DNA of 64,000 bases, taken from contig CM019067.1 in NCBI GenBank assembly GCA_009667805.1, forward strand, positions 160,785,049 to 160,849,048, given 5' to 3'. Source of the DNA: Leptobrachium leishanense. Lineage: Eukaryota; Chordata; Amphibia; Anura; Megophryidae. Every line of letters starts with the position of its first letter. Position 1 is the first letter of the stretch. Positions 21,527 through 33,871 of the stretch are shown one piece after another. Below the pieces are notes generated by a model. The model was not told the origin of the DNA. It saw only the letters and a list, made by a program, of their open reading frames with translations, and ran no database searches. Position numbers and translations under genes: made by a program.

Positions 21527-22075
21527 ATGTTTTCTTTTAAAAGGGGCAAAAACCTGAGGGATTTGCTAGTCCGAACTGATCTGGTACATAGCTATTCTCA
21601 AGGGTCTGAGCAATTCATTAATGTGGGCTGTAAGAGATGCCTTGGATGTGTCACCTGCGGGCACATGCTACCATCTAAAACGTTTACTCATCCACACACG
21701 GGAAAAAATTTCAAAATTTGTTATAATATATCTTGTAAAACCGATTTTATAATTTATAAAATTACATGCCCATGTGGTTTAGCCTATATTGGCAAAACGG
21801 AAACTCTGCTGTGTGAACGCATTGGAAATCATTGTTTGTACATTCGTATAGCGTATCGTGACGGCCAATTGAATAAACCGGTGGCAAGGCATTTCCTGGA
21901 ATTCAATCACCCGCTTACCTCTTTGAAGTTTGTAGCCTTTGACCACATACCGACACCCAGGAGAGGGGGCGACCTCGGTCGTTTACTGTTACAGAAAGAA
22001 GCATTTTGGATACATCATTTAAGGACTGTCCATCCAGAGGGATTAAATGAGAAATTAACATTCTCCATGTTTTGA
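21527..22075 (+). CDS. Penelope-like GIY-YIG endonuclease domain
   Basis: This 182-codon frame has a cysteine cluster CKRCLGCVTC (C35 to C44), then the nuclease core with IIYKITCPCGLAYIGKT (GIY-like IIY at 75-77, YIG at 87-89), a likely catalytic Arg in CERIGNHC (R98), ARHFLEFNHP further on, and an ending near GLNEKLTF typical of the C-terminus. In active elements this domain nicks target DNA for insertion. It is intact as a domain but cut off from the RT by frame breaks; the Met is just the first in-frame one, so an independent protein is unlikely. Confidence 0.85.
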   Translation: MFSFKRGKNLRDLLVRTDLVHSYSQGSEQFINVGCKRCLGCVTCGHMLPSKTFTHPHTGKNFKICYNISCKTDFIIYKITCPCGLAYIGKTETLLCERIGNHCLYIRIAYRDGQLNKPVARHFLEFNHPLTSLKFVAFDHIPTPRRGGDLGRLLLQKEAFWIHHLRTVHPEGLNEKLTFSMF

Positions 22076-22078
22076 AAG

Positions 22079-23019
22079 AATATGTTCAGTATTTGAGTAA
22101 TTCTAGGTCTACCCGTAATCAGATTAATAGATAGGATTTCTCTATGACACCTATGAAGGGTCTATGCAGTGTAGTGGGGTACAATTTCGTTTGAGAGCTA
22201 GACAATAATGACCACTTGGTAATTGGATAAACACCAATGCATGTTATTCTGCTCAATAGGACCTGGGAGTATACATAATGTTCCTTTGTCAAAAAATGGG
22301 GTAACTAGTGGCGCAGTGATTTCAGTTACTCCTTATGTAATACCTCAAGAGCTAATTGCATGTACCATACAAATCATCAGTATGCAATACAAAGTGCAAA
22401 TGCGAATCACAAAGGGTATAGATAATCACAGTATTCTGTATATGCAATACATTAAAGTGCAGTAGCAACAATTAGGGTAAAGTGCAAGTGCACCAGTAAG
22501 TAAAAGTGCAGGTGCAGCGATAAGGACAATACAACAGTGAAAATGAGGGTCTAGCTACAGTATCCAATCTAGTCCATAAAAAGGACTTTCCGCCAATAGT
22601 CAAGAAAGTCTATGATGTTGACATTCCAGTTCCTAAGTGGATGGGTGGTGCATCAAAAGTGCTTGAGATTAATTCCAATGTTACCCCTTCCACAATTGTC
22701 ACAGGCTTGCTTGGGCGTGTCTACTCCTCTGGTGGTCTTGATGAGCTCCACGGCAGGAGATATAAATAAGAAAAAAGGGAAGAAGGGGGGAAATGATAGT
22801 GCAGAAATCTTCTATACGAGTGTGTTATAGTAAGTAAAATTGCACACTTACAAATTCCAGAGCCTAATTGAATCCAGGCTCTAGAGTGAAACGCCTTGTG
22901 CCTAAATCTAGGGTGGTCACTGCCCTTCTTTAAAAGGTCTTCTTACTCCACCTCAGCCGGGGGACACAAGAATAGAGAAGAGGCAACGCTCTCATAGCAT
23001 GATATCAGTCTTACAATAA
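22079..23019. other. Non-coding; possible Penelope-like 3' flank
   Basis: No gene or clear repeat border is seen. Short GTGCAAGTGCA-type repeats occur near 22390-22510. Confidence 0.45.
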
Positions 23020-23325
23020 TGCTTTAGGAGAGGGAAAAGTTTGCACTCACCAATACAGGAGCCTTAAAAGGCTCTGGATTTATCTTTTGTTTAGGATCAA
23101 TCCAGAGCCTTTTAGTCTTTTTGTACTCACTACACCAGCCTTTGGATTTGGTAAAGCAATACTGAAGACACCGAACAAATCACAACCTGGTGCAGAGTTG
23201 TGCAGAGAGAGCAGCTAAAGAGATTCAGGAGTTCACCGATAAGGAACTCCGCAAGCGTAACAGTTGAGCCTGGACCCTTAAGGCTCCTGTATTGGTGAGT
23301 GCAAACTTTTCCCTCTCCTAAAGCA
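23020..23325. repeat. Perfect 47-bp inverted repeat around a 212-bp core
   Basis: TGCTTTAGGAGAGGGAAAAG (start of the left arm, 23020-23066) and its full 47-base complement at 23279-23325 match at every base. The core holds a second small palindrome (GGCTCTGGAT and ATCCAGAGCC) and a 22-base match to the end of the CR1 copies. The element class is unknown. Confidence 0.8.
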
Positions 23326-24196
23326 AAATGTCTTAATTTTAAGATTAACTGCACTTCAGACTTTAATCGTAACATATACACGATTGTGCTGTGGAATCAA
23401 ACATGCTGTCTTACAAGAGCTTGAAATCAAAAGAGTTGCTTCACTAAACAATGTTTTTTTTTATTAAAAAAATTAAAAAAGTTTGACTTGCTGAAGAAAG
23501 TCAACTTTCTGCACATGCTACAGCAGCAAAGCATGTATAAAATCAATAATTCACAGTTGAAATGCAAAAGCATAGCTATTAGAGACTTCCAAATCAAAAT
23601 GAAGCAAAATACAGAAAATTAATCGAAATGGTCGAGAAGCTTAATTCCGTTCAGAAAAAAATACTTTTCATCAAAACAAAACAAATGTTTCTGCCTTGCA
23701 CACCTCTAATATGCATATGCTGAAGACTATGATTAAAGTTGTAAAAATTGTAATTGTATTAACTCCGGTAATTGCAAACAGCTCTTATAAATCCAGTAAA
23801 CACAACAAGAGCTTCTTAAAAAAACGCAAAAAAATTATTTCATGATAGGTTTTGGGCCAAAAAAGCTTTAAACAAATCCATAAATCCTTAACTAGCTCCC
23901 AGTACCTTGTGGCCAAGATCTTTCGATATGGGGCCAAGTGTTTTAAGAGAATGCAATTGTTTTAATTGGCATTTTCTATTTCTAAGACCAGAAAGCTGGC
24001 AAACCATAACCCAACAAATGTATCCAAGTATTGTTAAACTCATTTCTTAGATTGATGTTTCCACTACTAATTCTAAATAAACCTTGTATTGCTGTTTAAT
24101 TTCACTCAGTAGTTCAAAGGTCAATAACATTTGTGTCTTTCTCTTAAAATTATTTTCAACTAACCATATGCTACTTTACAAACTCAAATTTGATAG
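23326..24196. other. AT-rich non-coding DNA
   Basis: Nothing recognisable is seen. Confidence 0.55.
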
Positions 24197-25516
24197 AAAA
24201 ATGTCGGCAGAGAAGAACCTTTTGGCCCATCTAGTCTGCCCAATTACATGGATACTTAACCTGGATTTATCTTTTGTTTAGGATAGCCTTATGCCTATCC
24301 CATGCTTGCTTAAATTCAATTACTGTTTTGGCCTCTACCACTTCAACTGGAAGGCTGTTCCATGTATCCAACACCCTCTCGGTAAAATAATGCTTCCTGA
24401 TGTTACTTTTAAACCTTTGCCCCTCTAATCTAAGACTATGCCCTCTTGTTTTGCTACTTTGTTTCCTTTTAAATATACTCTTAAGATCATTAAGCCTTTC
24501 CTGGTAACTTTTCTCCTTCAAGCCGTACACCATTTTAGTAGCCCTTCTCTGAACTCTCTCTAAGATGTCTATATCCTTCTGGAGATACGGTCTCCAGTAC
24601 TGCACACAGTACTCCAAGTGAGATCTCACCAGTGCTCTGTACAGTGGCATGAGCACTTCCCTTTTCCTACTGCTAATACCTCTCCCTACACAACCAAGCA
24701 TTCTGCTAGCATTTCCTGCTGCTCTATTACATTGACTACTTACCCTTAGATCCTCTAAAATAATAACACCTAAATCCCTTTCCTCAGATGTTGAGGTTAG
24801 GACTGTATCAAATATTCTATATTCAGCCCTTGGGTTTTTACGTCCCAGGTGCATTATCTTGCACTTATCCACATTAAAACTCAAATGCCACAGCTCTGAC
24901 CATTTTTTTAGTTTACCTAAATCATTTGTCATTTGGCTGATCCCTCCAGGAACGTCAAACCTGTTGCAAATCTTTGTGTCATCAGCAAAAAGACATACTT
25001 TGCCATTATTATCTTCTGCAATATCACTAATAATACTATTAAAGAGAATGGGTCCAAGTACTGACCCCAGAGGTACCCCACTGGTAACAAGACCTTGCGC
25101 CGAATAAACTCCATTTACCACAACCCTCTGTTGCCTGTCACTCAGCCACTGCCTAATCCATTCAACAATATTGGAATCCAAGCTCAAAGATTGCAATTTA
25201 TTGATAAGCCTTCTATGAGGAACAGTATCAAAAGCCTTACTGAAATCTAAATAAGCAATGACTACTGCACCACCTGTGTCTATTATTTTTGTTACCCAAT
25301 CAAAAAAATCAATAAGATTAGTTTGGCATGATCTCCCTGAGGTAAACCCATGTTGTTTCTGATCCTGTAATCTATGTGTTTATAGATGTTCAACAATACT
25401 TTCCTTTAACATGGTTTCCATTAATTTCCCCACTACTGACGTAAGACTAACTGGCCTATAGTTCCCAGATTCCTCCCTACTACCCTTCTTGTAAATGGGC
25501 ACAACATTTGCTAATG
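24197..25516 (-). pseudogene. 5'-truncated CR1 LINE, ORF2 C-terminal half
   Basis: It reads on the minus strand from the RT region (CCCATTTACAAGAAGGGTAG) to the CR1 3' end near 24197. The longest open part (25196-24267) includes SGVPLGSVLGPILF, the catalytic FADDTKICN, a LEYCVQYWRP box and the C-terminal ending IEFKQAWDRHKAILNKR. Compared with the copies at 51.7-58.2 kb, a Lys codon near 25380 has become TAA, and 87 bp (29 residues) are missing near 24482, in frame. It is dead on arrival, as usual for truncated LINE copies. It was once an RNA-templated insertion of the same family as the 52-58 kb copies. Confidence 0.9.
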
Positions 25517-28500
25517 GATGTGAGATTATGTATAAAAGAGAATAGAAATTGATAATAATTCAATCATTTTTAATATTCACGGTATGTAGGAATATTAAGC
25601 TTCAGTTTGGCTAGTAACATAGAATATTAATAGCCCATTTTTCAGAAGCAATAAAATAACAGAGGAACATCATAATAGAGAAAGGGGAACAAAAATACAA
25701 TAATCACAAATATAAGTGGTGAGATTTGTATCCACAGTGTCTCCCAAGCACAATATCCAGGTATCTAGAATAAGAAGATATCGAGATACACAGGACTTGA
25801 TTTCAATCTTTGCTGATAAGCAGAATGGCTCCAGACATTAACAGCTGCAGTTGATATTTCGAACTTGCGGCAACCTTAGCTTGTGACTAAAAATTAGCAG
25901 CTACCTACTGTACATTAATGGCTCCTATATACTATGTATAGGAACAATCACTAACAACTCAAAATGAGAACAGCGAGCTATTCCAATGCTTCTCCCAAGC
26001 TTGAGAAAGGCTCCGCAATGGAGCTGCAATTTTGCACCTATAAATCAGCCTTTTTACATATCATTTCTAGCTGTCTGATCTCCCATGCAGGCCGCAACAT
26101 ATGACAAATAGCAGGAACGACCTCAGGTACATCCATTGGTGGACCTCTGAGCGTGGCGATTTTAAATACCCATTGTACATAATATACCCAGGCCACAAAA
26201 ATACTTGTAACCCCCCCAGAAAGATATAAAAATAAAAAAAAATTGTATATTACATCTTTAAAGTAAAAATGCTGCTTTTACAGTATGGCTATTGCCTAAA
26301 TTTACTGTAAAACAGTGAATATTACAGTATAGACATTGCAGCTTGCGCATTTACTGTACAATAGGGTATTATACTGCATGAACATAGCAAGTTGCAGGTT
26401 TAAAATATAATAGAGGCTTTTACAGTATGTACATTGCGAGTTGATGATTACAAAACAGCGAATGTTACAGTACACAGCTTGCGAGTTATTGGTTATAATA
26501 TAAAAATGCACATTTTAGTTTTTAATATAAAAATAATATTTTCTTAAGTAAATTGACTGTTTTACTGTAAAAAATGATTATAAAAAATACTAATGTTTAT
26601 ATAAATGTGTTTTTACTGTAAAATTGCATATTTTACAGCAGGGACATTACTATTTTTTTTCCTTGGTATCGTGCAGACAGTCATTGTGCAGATTTGCGAG
26701 CTATCGTGCGCAAAGTTTAAGACACGCAGACAGCTGCTGTTTTTGCATTTCTGCATTTGGCATGCATTCGTACTGCATAGTAACTTTGCCGTGTCGACTC
26801 GCAAAGAGGATGACCCTAATTGGGGAGGAATCGACCTTTAGTATATCCCGCCTTATAAGTACACTAGCTAAGGGAAGTTGTCATTGTACTTTAATTAGTC
26901 TTGTAAGAGAAGGTGACTTATTACAAATGGATATTGGCAAAATTAGAAAACAAAATTGCCCATACTGTGAGTGGCAACTCAACCCCATAGCAACCAATGA
27001 CGTACCAGGTATGTCCTATGAACACGGCCGCTTAACGACCAAGGACGTACCTGGTACGTCATGTCGTTATGGTGCCCTCCCTCCCTATAATCACCTCTCT
27101 GACTGGGGTCCCGTGGTCAGACCACCGGTTTTATACCCTGTCATCACACCGGGCACGTTGATGTCAGTTTCAGGTGCCCCCCAGCAATAGAAGTGGGAGG
27201 TTAAATACAGAGGATACATGCTACAACCTAGTAGCTCAACAGAAGAGATAAGCTATTTGTTAGACAAATCTGCAGCAGGAGGATAATGGCTACATTTATT
27301 GCTTTTTGCAAGTTGAACAAATAATGATTTTACAATTAAAATATGAGACATTTAAATTGAAATTTTCACTGTAAATAGTTATTTTAAAAAAAATTATAGC
27401 TTGCCCTACTAATTCTGTGACAAAGATTAGACATGCATTTTATATGTGAATTATTAAAAATATCAAAACATCAATCTAACATTATGGTAATAATTCATTC
27501 AGAAAACAGAATAAGAATTATGTAAATATAAACAGGAATGAAAAAAATAGTTTAAAAGCAGATTGGGAATTCATACCCTAGGCAAACTGAATATGAAGTT
27601 TAAAAATCCATTCAGAGTTTATGCTTAAAACATTTAATTAAGTTGTTGTGCCCTTTGGGTCTCTTTTAATAATCTCTACCTAATAATGTTTCTATCAAAC
27701 ATTTATAGGTTTATTCAAACCCGTCATGTTTATATAAAATATATTTATAAAAAAAATAACATTCGAAAACAGTTTAACTGTTTGCTACTGTTGTTAGTGA
27801 TTCTCTGGAAGAATACATAAATGTCCATATGACATTGTAGATAGAGGATATAAAATAATTAACTTGAGCTTATATTCTTAGTGAAGTGTGGCTGTGATAA
27901 ATTGTAGGAGTATTGCTAGATCTGCACTGCCAATTTTATAGTAGTAAAGGTGACAGCATATCCAACAACACAAAGAGCTCATGCCAATATTATTGCACTA
28001 GAAATTGACAGGTTGGGCCAACATGAAAATTGTTTACTCCAGACCTTCTTTTCAAACATCCTAGGATGGTGAGGAGATTGCATGCTGTTTTCCAATTGGT
28101 TGTGATTGAGGAGTTAAATGATCTTGAAAGGGTTGGCAGTCTCATGCAGGCCCGGACTGGCCATCAGGCGTACCGGGCCATTTGTCTTTATGGATGGTTG
28201 ACTGCAGCCCAGCTGGCTGTATCTCTTATATGGCCACTCAGCTCCTTCAACCTTTTTGAAGATCCCCTACTATCCCTGGTGGTCTTAGTGGCCATGCAAT
28301 ATGATCTGTGGTTCCAGTAGAGACCACAAAGCACGTAACAATGCTGGGCTCCGTCATTCACTGGCTGGTGCTCAGTGATATGGGACCTGGTCCAGCCTTG
28401 CTGTCTCAGTTCAGCCATGCTTGTACCTTGATCGAACTTGGTTTTAAAGTGCTAAACTTATTTTTTCTCGACAGTAAAGAATTCGTTTTTTGGCAGTACG

Positions 28501-28855
28501 TACCCCTGCTGGAAAGTACCAAAATTTATTTCCTGGAAATTATCTAATATTTGGATAGTTGACCATTATCACTCATTTTATATGCCAACATGTCATAACA
28601 ATGTTATAATGACCTTTAATTCTGTACATACGTACATGATTATGCATGGCAATTATGGAAATTTACTGAAGAGTCTCATACTGTTCCATATACTGTATCA
28701 TGTATTGTATCCACCCAATCTTGATTCCTGCATAAAACCTTTGAAGATTCTAATTTTTACTCAGAACAGCTTTACCATCTACAAAGAGCATTTCCTGTTC
28801 TCATTTGACACGATAAGCAATAAACAAGAACCTTTTTATATACCAGAAATACTAT
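25517..28855. other. Long non-coding stretch with weak repeats
   Basis: No gene is seen. At 26270-26660 there is a degenerate repeat around TTTTACAGTATGGCTATTGC-like words. Near 27000-27070 a palindromic block GACGTACCTGGTACGTC resembles the hairpins at 42-43 kb. At about 28147-28180 GGCCCGGACTGGCCATC looks like a known type of hAT end, but no partner was found. Confidence 0.45.
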
Positions 28856-29219
28856 CAGGGTTATTCAGAGAGATCCAGAAAGTCCCCACACGTTCGGTGA
28901 CTTTTCATTCCGCGCACTTCGGGGTGATTCGGCGATTCCTAGTTTGCCGACCCTGTGGTGTATTCAGCAAGCACTGCAGGGCCCCCGTAGTGCAGGCAAT
29001 ACTCGCCAAAAACCTGCAGAACACTCGCCGAACACTCACCGAATACTCACCGAACACTCACCGAAAATCCGCAGAAACCGCCGCAAAAGCCAAGCCGAAC
29101 ACACCGGAAAATCCGAGCAGCGCTCTCTGAATAGCCAAATGGCCCTGAAATGCCCCGTTCACTGAAATTCAGTGTCCTGTTTCATTTCGGCCACATTTTA
29201 GATCTCTCTGAATAACCCC
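28856..29219. repeat. MITE with GGGTTATTCAGAGAG ends
   Basis: It starts CAGGGTTATTCAGAGAGATC and ends with the complement GATCTCTCTGAATAACCCC. The same family as 2910-3202. The interior has many ACCGAACACTC repeats. Confidence 0.75.
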
Positions 29220-29777
29220 CTATATGTGTTTTATTATTTTCATCAAGCAGTTCTCAATTTTTGCAAAACTCATATGAAATGTAATTAGAGAGCATGGGCA
29301 CTTAGCTGACACATCATCATAGAATGCAGGTGCTCAGACTCAGTGTTGGAATCCACTTAGCGGTCCGTGCGGAACATTCTTAGTGGTCTGTGCTGAAAGC
29401 AGATTATGTTGCATGCCCATGGCCACTCAGAGCACCAGGAATTGTAGGGAGATATCATAATGGATAAAGGGGCCTGGTGCTGCATTACTGGTCCACTTCC
29501 ACTTTTCCTCTGGCAGTTGGCAAGAGGTAATTGGAACTAGAGCAGTGGGCAGCCTATACTCTGTGCCATAATTACAGAGCACTGGAACAGCACTAATGAA
29601 ATGATTTATAGTGGGGATTGATGTATCTCTCATCACGCAAAATGCTAGATTTAGGATTAAGGTTATTGTAGAGTGTGAGCAGTAAAAACCCTGGTTAGTA
29701 GGATTCAGGGTATTAGTCAGCCATTTTGAATTGAATTATTCCCTATATCCATCATCCATTTGCTACAAGTAAGGTTA
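29220..29777. other. Non-coding DNA
   Basis: Nothing recognisable is seen. Confidence 0.5.
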
Positions 29778-29785
29778 ATTTAGTT

Positions 29786-29966
29786 CAGAGTTTCCCAAAC
29801 CTGTCCTCGGGACCCTCAACCTGGCCAGATTTTGCAGATGACCTTGGAGAAATACAGACTAAATCCTGCAATCACTGAACAGAAAATCATATCACCTGTG
29901 CTGTTCTTCAGATATTGGCAAACATGGCATGTCAGCAAGTCCTGAGGACAGTTTTGGGAAACAATG
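29786..29966. mobile_element. hAT MITE (181 bp)
   Basis: The ends CAGAGTTTCCCAAACCTGTC and the complement of GACAGTTTTGGGAAACAATG are flanked by a perfect 8-bp duplication ATTTAGTT (29778-29785 and 29967-29974). Confidence 0.85.
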
Positions 29967-29974
29967 ATTTAGTT

Positions 29975-31438
29975 GTTCCCAGTCAAGAGGAATAGGGGTG
30001 CAAGGTGGACTGCCACACAGCACATATTCTATATACATATAACCTAAATGTAAATGCATGCCATTGCTATAAACTTGAGACACTCATCACTAAATCTAAT
30101 AGAATTGGCTAAGCTACAAATTCATCTCATCTAATTCAGGTCAAGAATCAACTTCTCAAAGCAAGAAGTCTAAAAATTTCTTGGAAAACTCGTTCTTAGT
30201 CTGTCCGCTATGTCCTTGAACCATACCACTCTGCTTTCTCTTGTATCTTGTCTGACTCTAAACAATGAATTGAAAGTGTGCAGGCTTTTAACATCAAGTT
30301 ACCTCACTGAGTGACACCAGGAATTAAGAAAAACATCAGTCTTAATAAAAAATATTAAACAACTAATCATAGCGTTTATTACCATATGATTACTTTTTTG
30401 ATGCAAACTAGTGAGCCCAAGGAGTGCATTTGTAAAGTTGCCATTACTGTGCATTGGGGGTTTCTAGTCTCAATGCAAGTTACCATAGGATTCAACACCT
30501 GAAGGAAAATCAGGTGCTACCCTCAGATGACTGTCCTCTTTGTATTGCTATGCTAGTACATTCGCTTTGGTTGTTATCTGCAGGAGCACACTAAGACCAA
30601 CCAGGGCCTTCATGCAAAGATTAGGGAGAGGCTCAGTGCCTATTTCTACTATATGCACCCCATCTGCCCTCTACTGTGTCTTCCTCTGCTCTGCAGAGAG
30701 ACAGACACACAGAGTGAGACACCAAGGTAAGGCGCATACATACATTACCACACAAAGACAAAGGCAAAGCCACATTCCTGTAATTTCAGGGTATTTATTG
30801 CAATCCAGTTGCAGTTGACCTGGATCCCCTGCGTTCCTTCAGGTTTTTGTCAACAATGATGGACTTCAGTATAGATACATAAAATGAAGTAAGAATATTG
30901 TTGTCACAATACTGAAGAAATGTGGAGGATTAACCTACTCGTGCTGGATGATTATACAGTATGTATATGATCTTAACCCACATAAAAAGTTTTAAAAAGT
31001 GTAAAAGAAAAAAGGGTTGGCTGAATGAATTGCAGAAGAGAAACATTGTGTAAACTTGCAAGTTTCTCTTTGTCGTACAAATCTCTCACATCTGAAGCTT
31101 CTGTGTCTTTCACCTTTATGCTCCCTGTTAGATGGATGATCATCTGTATGAAGGACATAGTTTAAAGTATAATGCTAAGCAGATACATAAGTACTTTATT
31201 GACAAATTCTTTAGATAAGAAATATACATTTCTGTCGCCACTAGACTTCATTTACTTCTTAATAGTTTGGAAAAGTTAATAAATTCCTGATGTGTTTATG
31301 TTGCAGTTTAGTCAATAATTCCTTAAATGCTTGTAAATAATTTTTCTGACATATATACAATATTCGATATTCTTCCAAATTCTATTTATTAAAACATATA
31401 TTTAATTAATCCAGAGAATCCCTGTCGGAAAAAAATAA
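29975..31438. other. Non-coding DNA
   Basis: No gene or recognised repeat is seen. Confidence 0.5.
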
Positions 31439-31524
31439 AAAAAATGAGGGCTGCAGAAATTAACGATTAATCCATCGACTAATTGTTACTTTCTTTGGTC
31501 GATTAAATATATTTTAATCGACCG

Positions 31525-31757
31525 CCGCGTGCTTTGCGCCGTGTGTTTGGCTTCCTATGAGCGTCCAAAGGCATGGAGCATGGCCGCTCGCCTTGGGGAA
31601 CAACGTGACCAGCCGCGTTCTCACGAGGTTGAGGAGTTCACGTGAACTCCGGGTTCTTGCGAGAATGCAGCTGGTCACATGGTTCCCCCAGGCGAGCGGC
31701 CAAGCTCCATGCCTTCAGACGCTCATAGGGAGCCAAACACGCGCGCAAAGCATGCGG
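31525..31757. repeat. 233-bp palindrome centred on CACGTG
   Basis: The arms run from CCGCGTGCTTTGCGC to GCGCAAAGCATGCGG with shared blocks such as GGCATGGAGCATGGCCGCTC. The centre is GAGTTCACGTGAACTC (31634-31649). The arms are imperfect (a few mismatches and small gaps). Confidence 0.85.
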
Positions 31758-31767
31758 CAGCAGAAGG

Positions 31768-32445
31768 TGTGAGCTGGGGGCAAGTATATCCATCCGAGAC
31801 CTGGGGGCAATATATCCATGTGTGCTGGGGGCAATATATCCATGTATGATCTGGGGGGCAATATATCCATGCATGAGCTGTGGGCAATATATCCATGTAT
31901 GAGCTGAGGGCAATATATCCATGTATGAGCTGGGGCAATATATCCATATGTGAGCTGGGGCAATATATCCATGCGGGAGCTGGGGCAAATATATCCATGC
32001 ATGAGCTGTGGGCAAATTTATCCATGCGTGAGCTGGGGCAAATATATCCATGCATGAGCTGGGGGAAATATATCCATGCGTGAGCTGTGGGCAAATTTAT
32101 CCATGCGTGAGCTGGGGCAAATATATCCATGTGTGAGCTGGGGGCAAATATATCCATGCGTGAGCTGGGGGCAAATATATCCATGCGGGAGCTGGGGCAA
32201 ATATATCCATGCATGAGCTGTGGGCAAATTTATCCATGCGTGAGCTGGGGCAAATATATCCATGCATGAGCTGGGGGAAATATATCCATGCGTGAGCTGT
32301 GGGCAAATTTATCCATGCGTGAGCTGGGGCAAATATATCCATGTGTGAGCTGGGGGCAAATATATCCATGCGTGAGCTGGGGGCAAATATATCCATGCGT
32401 GAGCTGGGGGGCAAATATATCCATGTGTGAGCTGGGGCAATATAA
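31768..32445. repeat. ~25-32-bp minisatellite related to the 19-bp repeat
   Basis: A typical unit is GTGAGCTGGGGCAAATATAT plus CCATGC, with variants differing in G-run and ATAT length, about 23 units. The core TATCCATG(C/T)GTGAGCTGGGGCA resembles TATCCACGAGCTGGGGCAG in the array at 6451-8236. Confidence 0.9.
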
Positions 32446-32620
32446 TAATTTATGTCAGTGCTACAGTTTGAATTTAAGATGTATTTGTGTGACATGGACA
32501 TGGATCGTTGAAACAATTGTGTATACCACGATGTGCATTATAATTAATTGAAACTAATCGATTAAAAAAAATCGATTAATCGAACACGAAAATTTTAATC
32601 ATTACCAGCCCTAAAAAATG

Positions 32621-33259
32621 CATTAACACATTCCTCATATCTGATGCTGTTGCAAGAAGCAAAACAGTTGCAGTCGAGATGCTCTCCCCAAGAGTTTGAT
32701 ACACAGTCCCCTTTATCTCTGCTTCCAGCTCTAGATGACAGTCTCTAAAGTGAATTTCACTCAATCCTGTTACTGCACATTAACTGTGAACAGGATTATC
32801 CTTCTGCCTGCCACTCAAGCTTCTCAAGGGAGAAAACACAAAACATAACAGCTTCTTCAACTCTCTGTCTGTAATAAAACCAGAAGGACAAACATTTGTT
32901 CTGACCCACCGTGCTATTCTGCTGAACTTGATAGTTCACTGCTGATACATACAGGACATCATGTTGTCATTCACAGGGGTTATGTGTAGTATGGAGAGGT
33001 GCAAGTAGTAGAAAATAAAGCTTAAAATACAGTGACAAATTCTTTACATTTCAGCCAATTTCAACCATAACATGACATCAAATATGTGTTAATTTTTGAT
33101 TTCCCAATTAAGACTATCACTAAATTGAGAAAAATAAATATGGAATAAATTTTAGAACTGGTCACAAAACACTAAAATAAAGTGCTCCACAGTTGATTTT
33201 TGAAGTTGGCTCTTTTACAATTTTTAAAGCATATTTTATTTATTTATTTGCAAAGTATT
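32621..33259. other. Non-coding DNA
   Basis: Nothing recognisable is seen. Confidence 0.5.
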
Positions 33260-33262
33260 TTA

Positions 33263-33716
33263 GGCTGGGGTCAGACGAACGCAGTGTTAACGTCCGTGTA
33301 GCCGTACTTTAGTACATCCGTGGTAGCAGATAATCATGACAAATGAAGGCCCACACACGAAGTACGTCCGCACGGAAGTGCGGATGCACTAAGGATGTGG
33401 CAAACGGACGCAGGTTAGCAAGAACGTCGAACCGCTATGACAGGTGTGCGGAGTGTGCTACGTCCGCAACGTCCGCATAGCTTTGTGTGTGAGTGATGGA
33501 ACGTGATCAGACGGACTGCATTTATACGTCGAGCATTTTTGACAGACAAAATGTTTTTTCATTTTAATTTAGTTTCCTCCTACATCCGTCAAAAATAACG
33601 TCAGTCACAAAAACGGACTGTGTGGCCACTACTGCTTCTTCTGTCAAAAAGTGCGTCCATACTGCATGGGCGCACAGCCTGTAGAAACTAGAAAACGCAC
33701 TCGTCTGACCCTAGCC
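33263..33716. mobile_element. Harbinger-like MITE, copy 2 (454 bp)
   Basis: Same ends as copy 1 (GGCTGGGGTCAGACGAACGC and the complement of TCGTCTGACCCTAGCC), with TTA on the left and TAA on the right. It is clearly diverged from copy 1 inside. Confidence 0.75.
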
Positions 33717-33721
33717 TAACA

Positions 33722-33772
33722 AGGAAGGATACATTGAGATTTCTCTCATTTTCATGTATGTCCTGGGTATAT
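33722..33772 (-). repeat. SINE 3' fragment
   Basis: The complement of AGGACATACTTGAAAACGAG and neighbouring bases from the SINE at 58614-58800. Confidence 0.6.
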
Positions 33773-33871
33773 AAATCATTGCGTGTGCATGTCATCATAT
33801 TGTTTTTTTAGGGACATGATACGCTATTTCTCAGCTGTTAGTAATATATGATCTTCTATAGTAGTGGTGAT

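Larger units (their letters stand above)
20130..22078 (+). mobile_element. Penelope-like element, 5'-truncated
   Basis: A Penelope-type reverse transcriptase is followed by a GIY-YIG nuclease on the same strand, the diagnostic order of endonuclease-bearing Penelope-like elements. No terminal repeats were identified. The reading frame is broken several times, so this copy is dead. The Neptune or Poseidon lineages of amphibians and fish are possible, but I could not assign the clade. Confidence 0.85.
31447..32612. mobile_element. hAT-type element carrying a palindrome and a minisatellite
   Basis: The ends AGGGCTGCAGAAATTAACG and the complement of TTTTAATCATTACCAGCCCT are flanked by an 8-bp duplication AAAAAATG (31439-31446 and 32613-32620; low complexity lowers its weight). 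ATCGATTAATCG-like words lie beneath both ends. The interior is a large palindrome followed by the minisatellite. No transposase. Confidence 0.75.
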
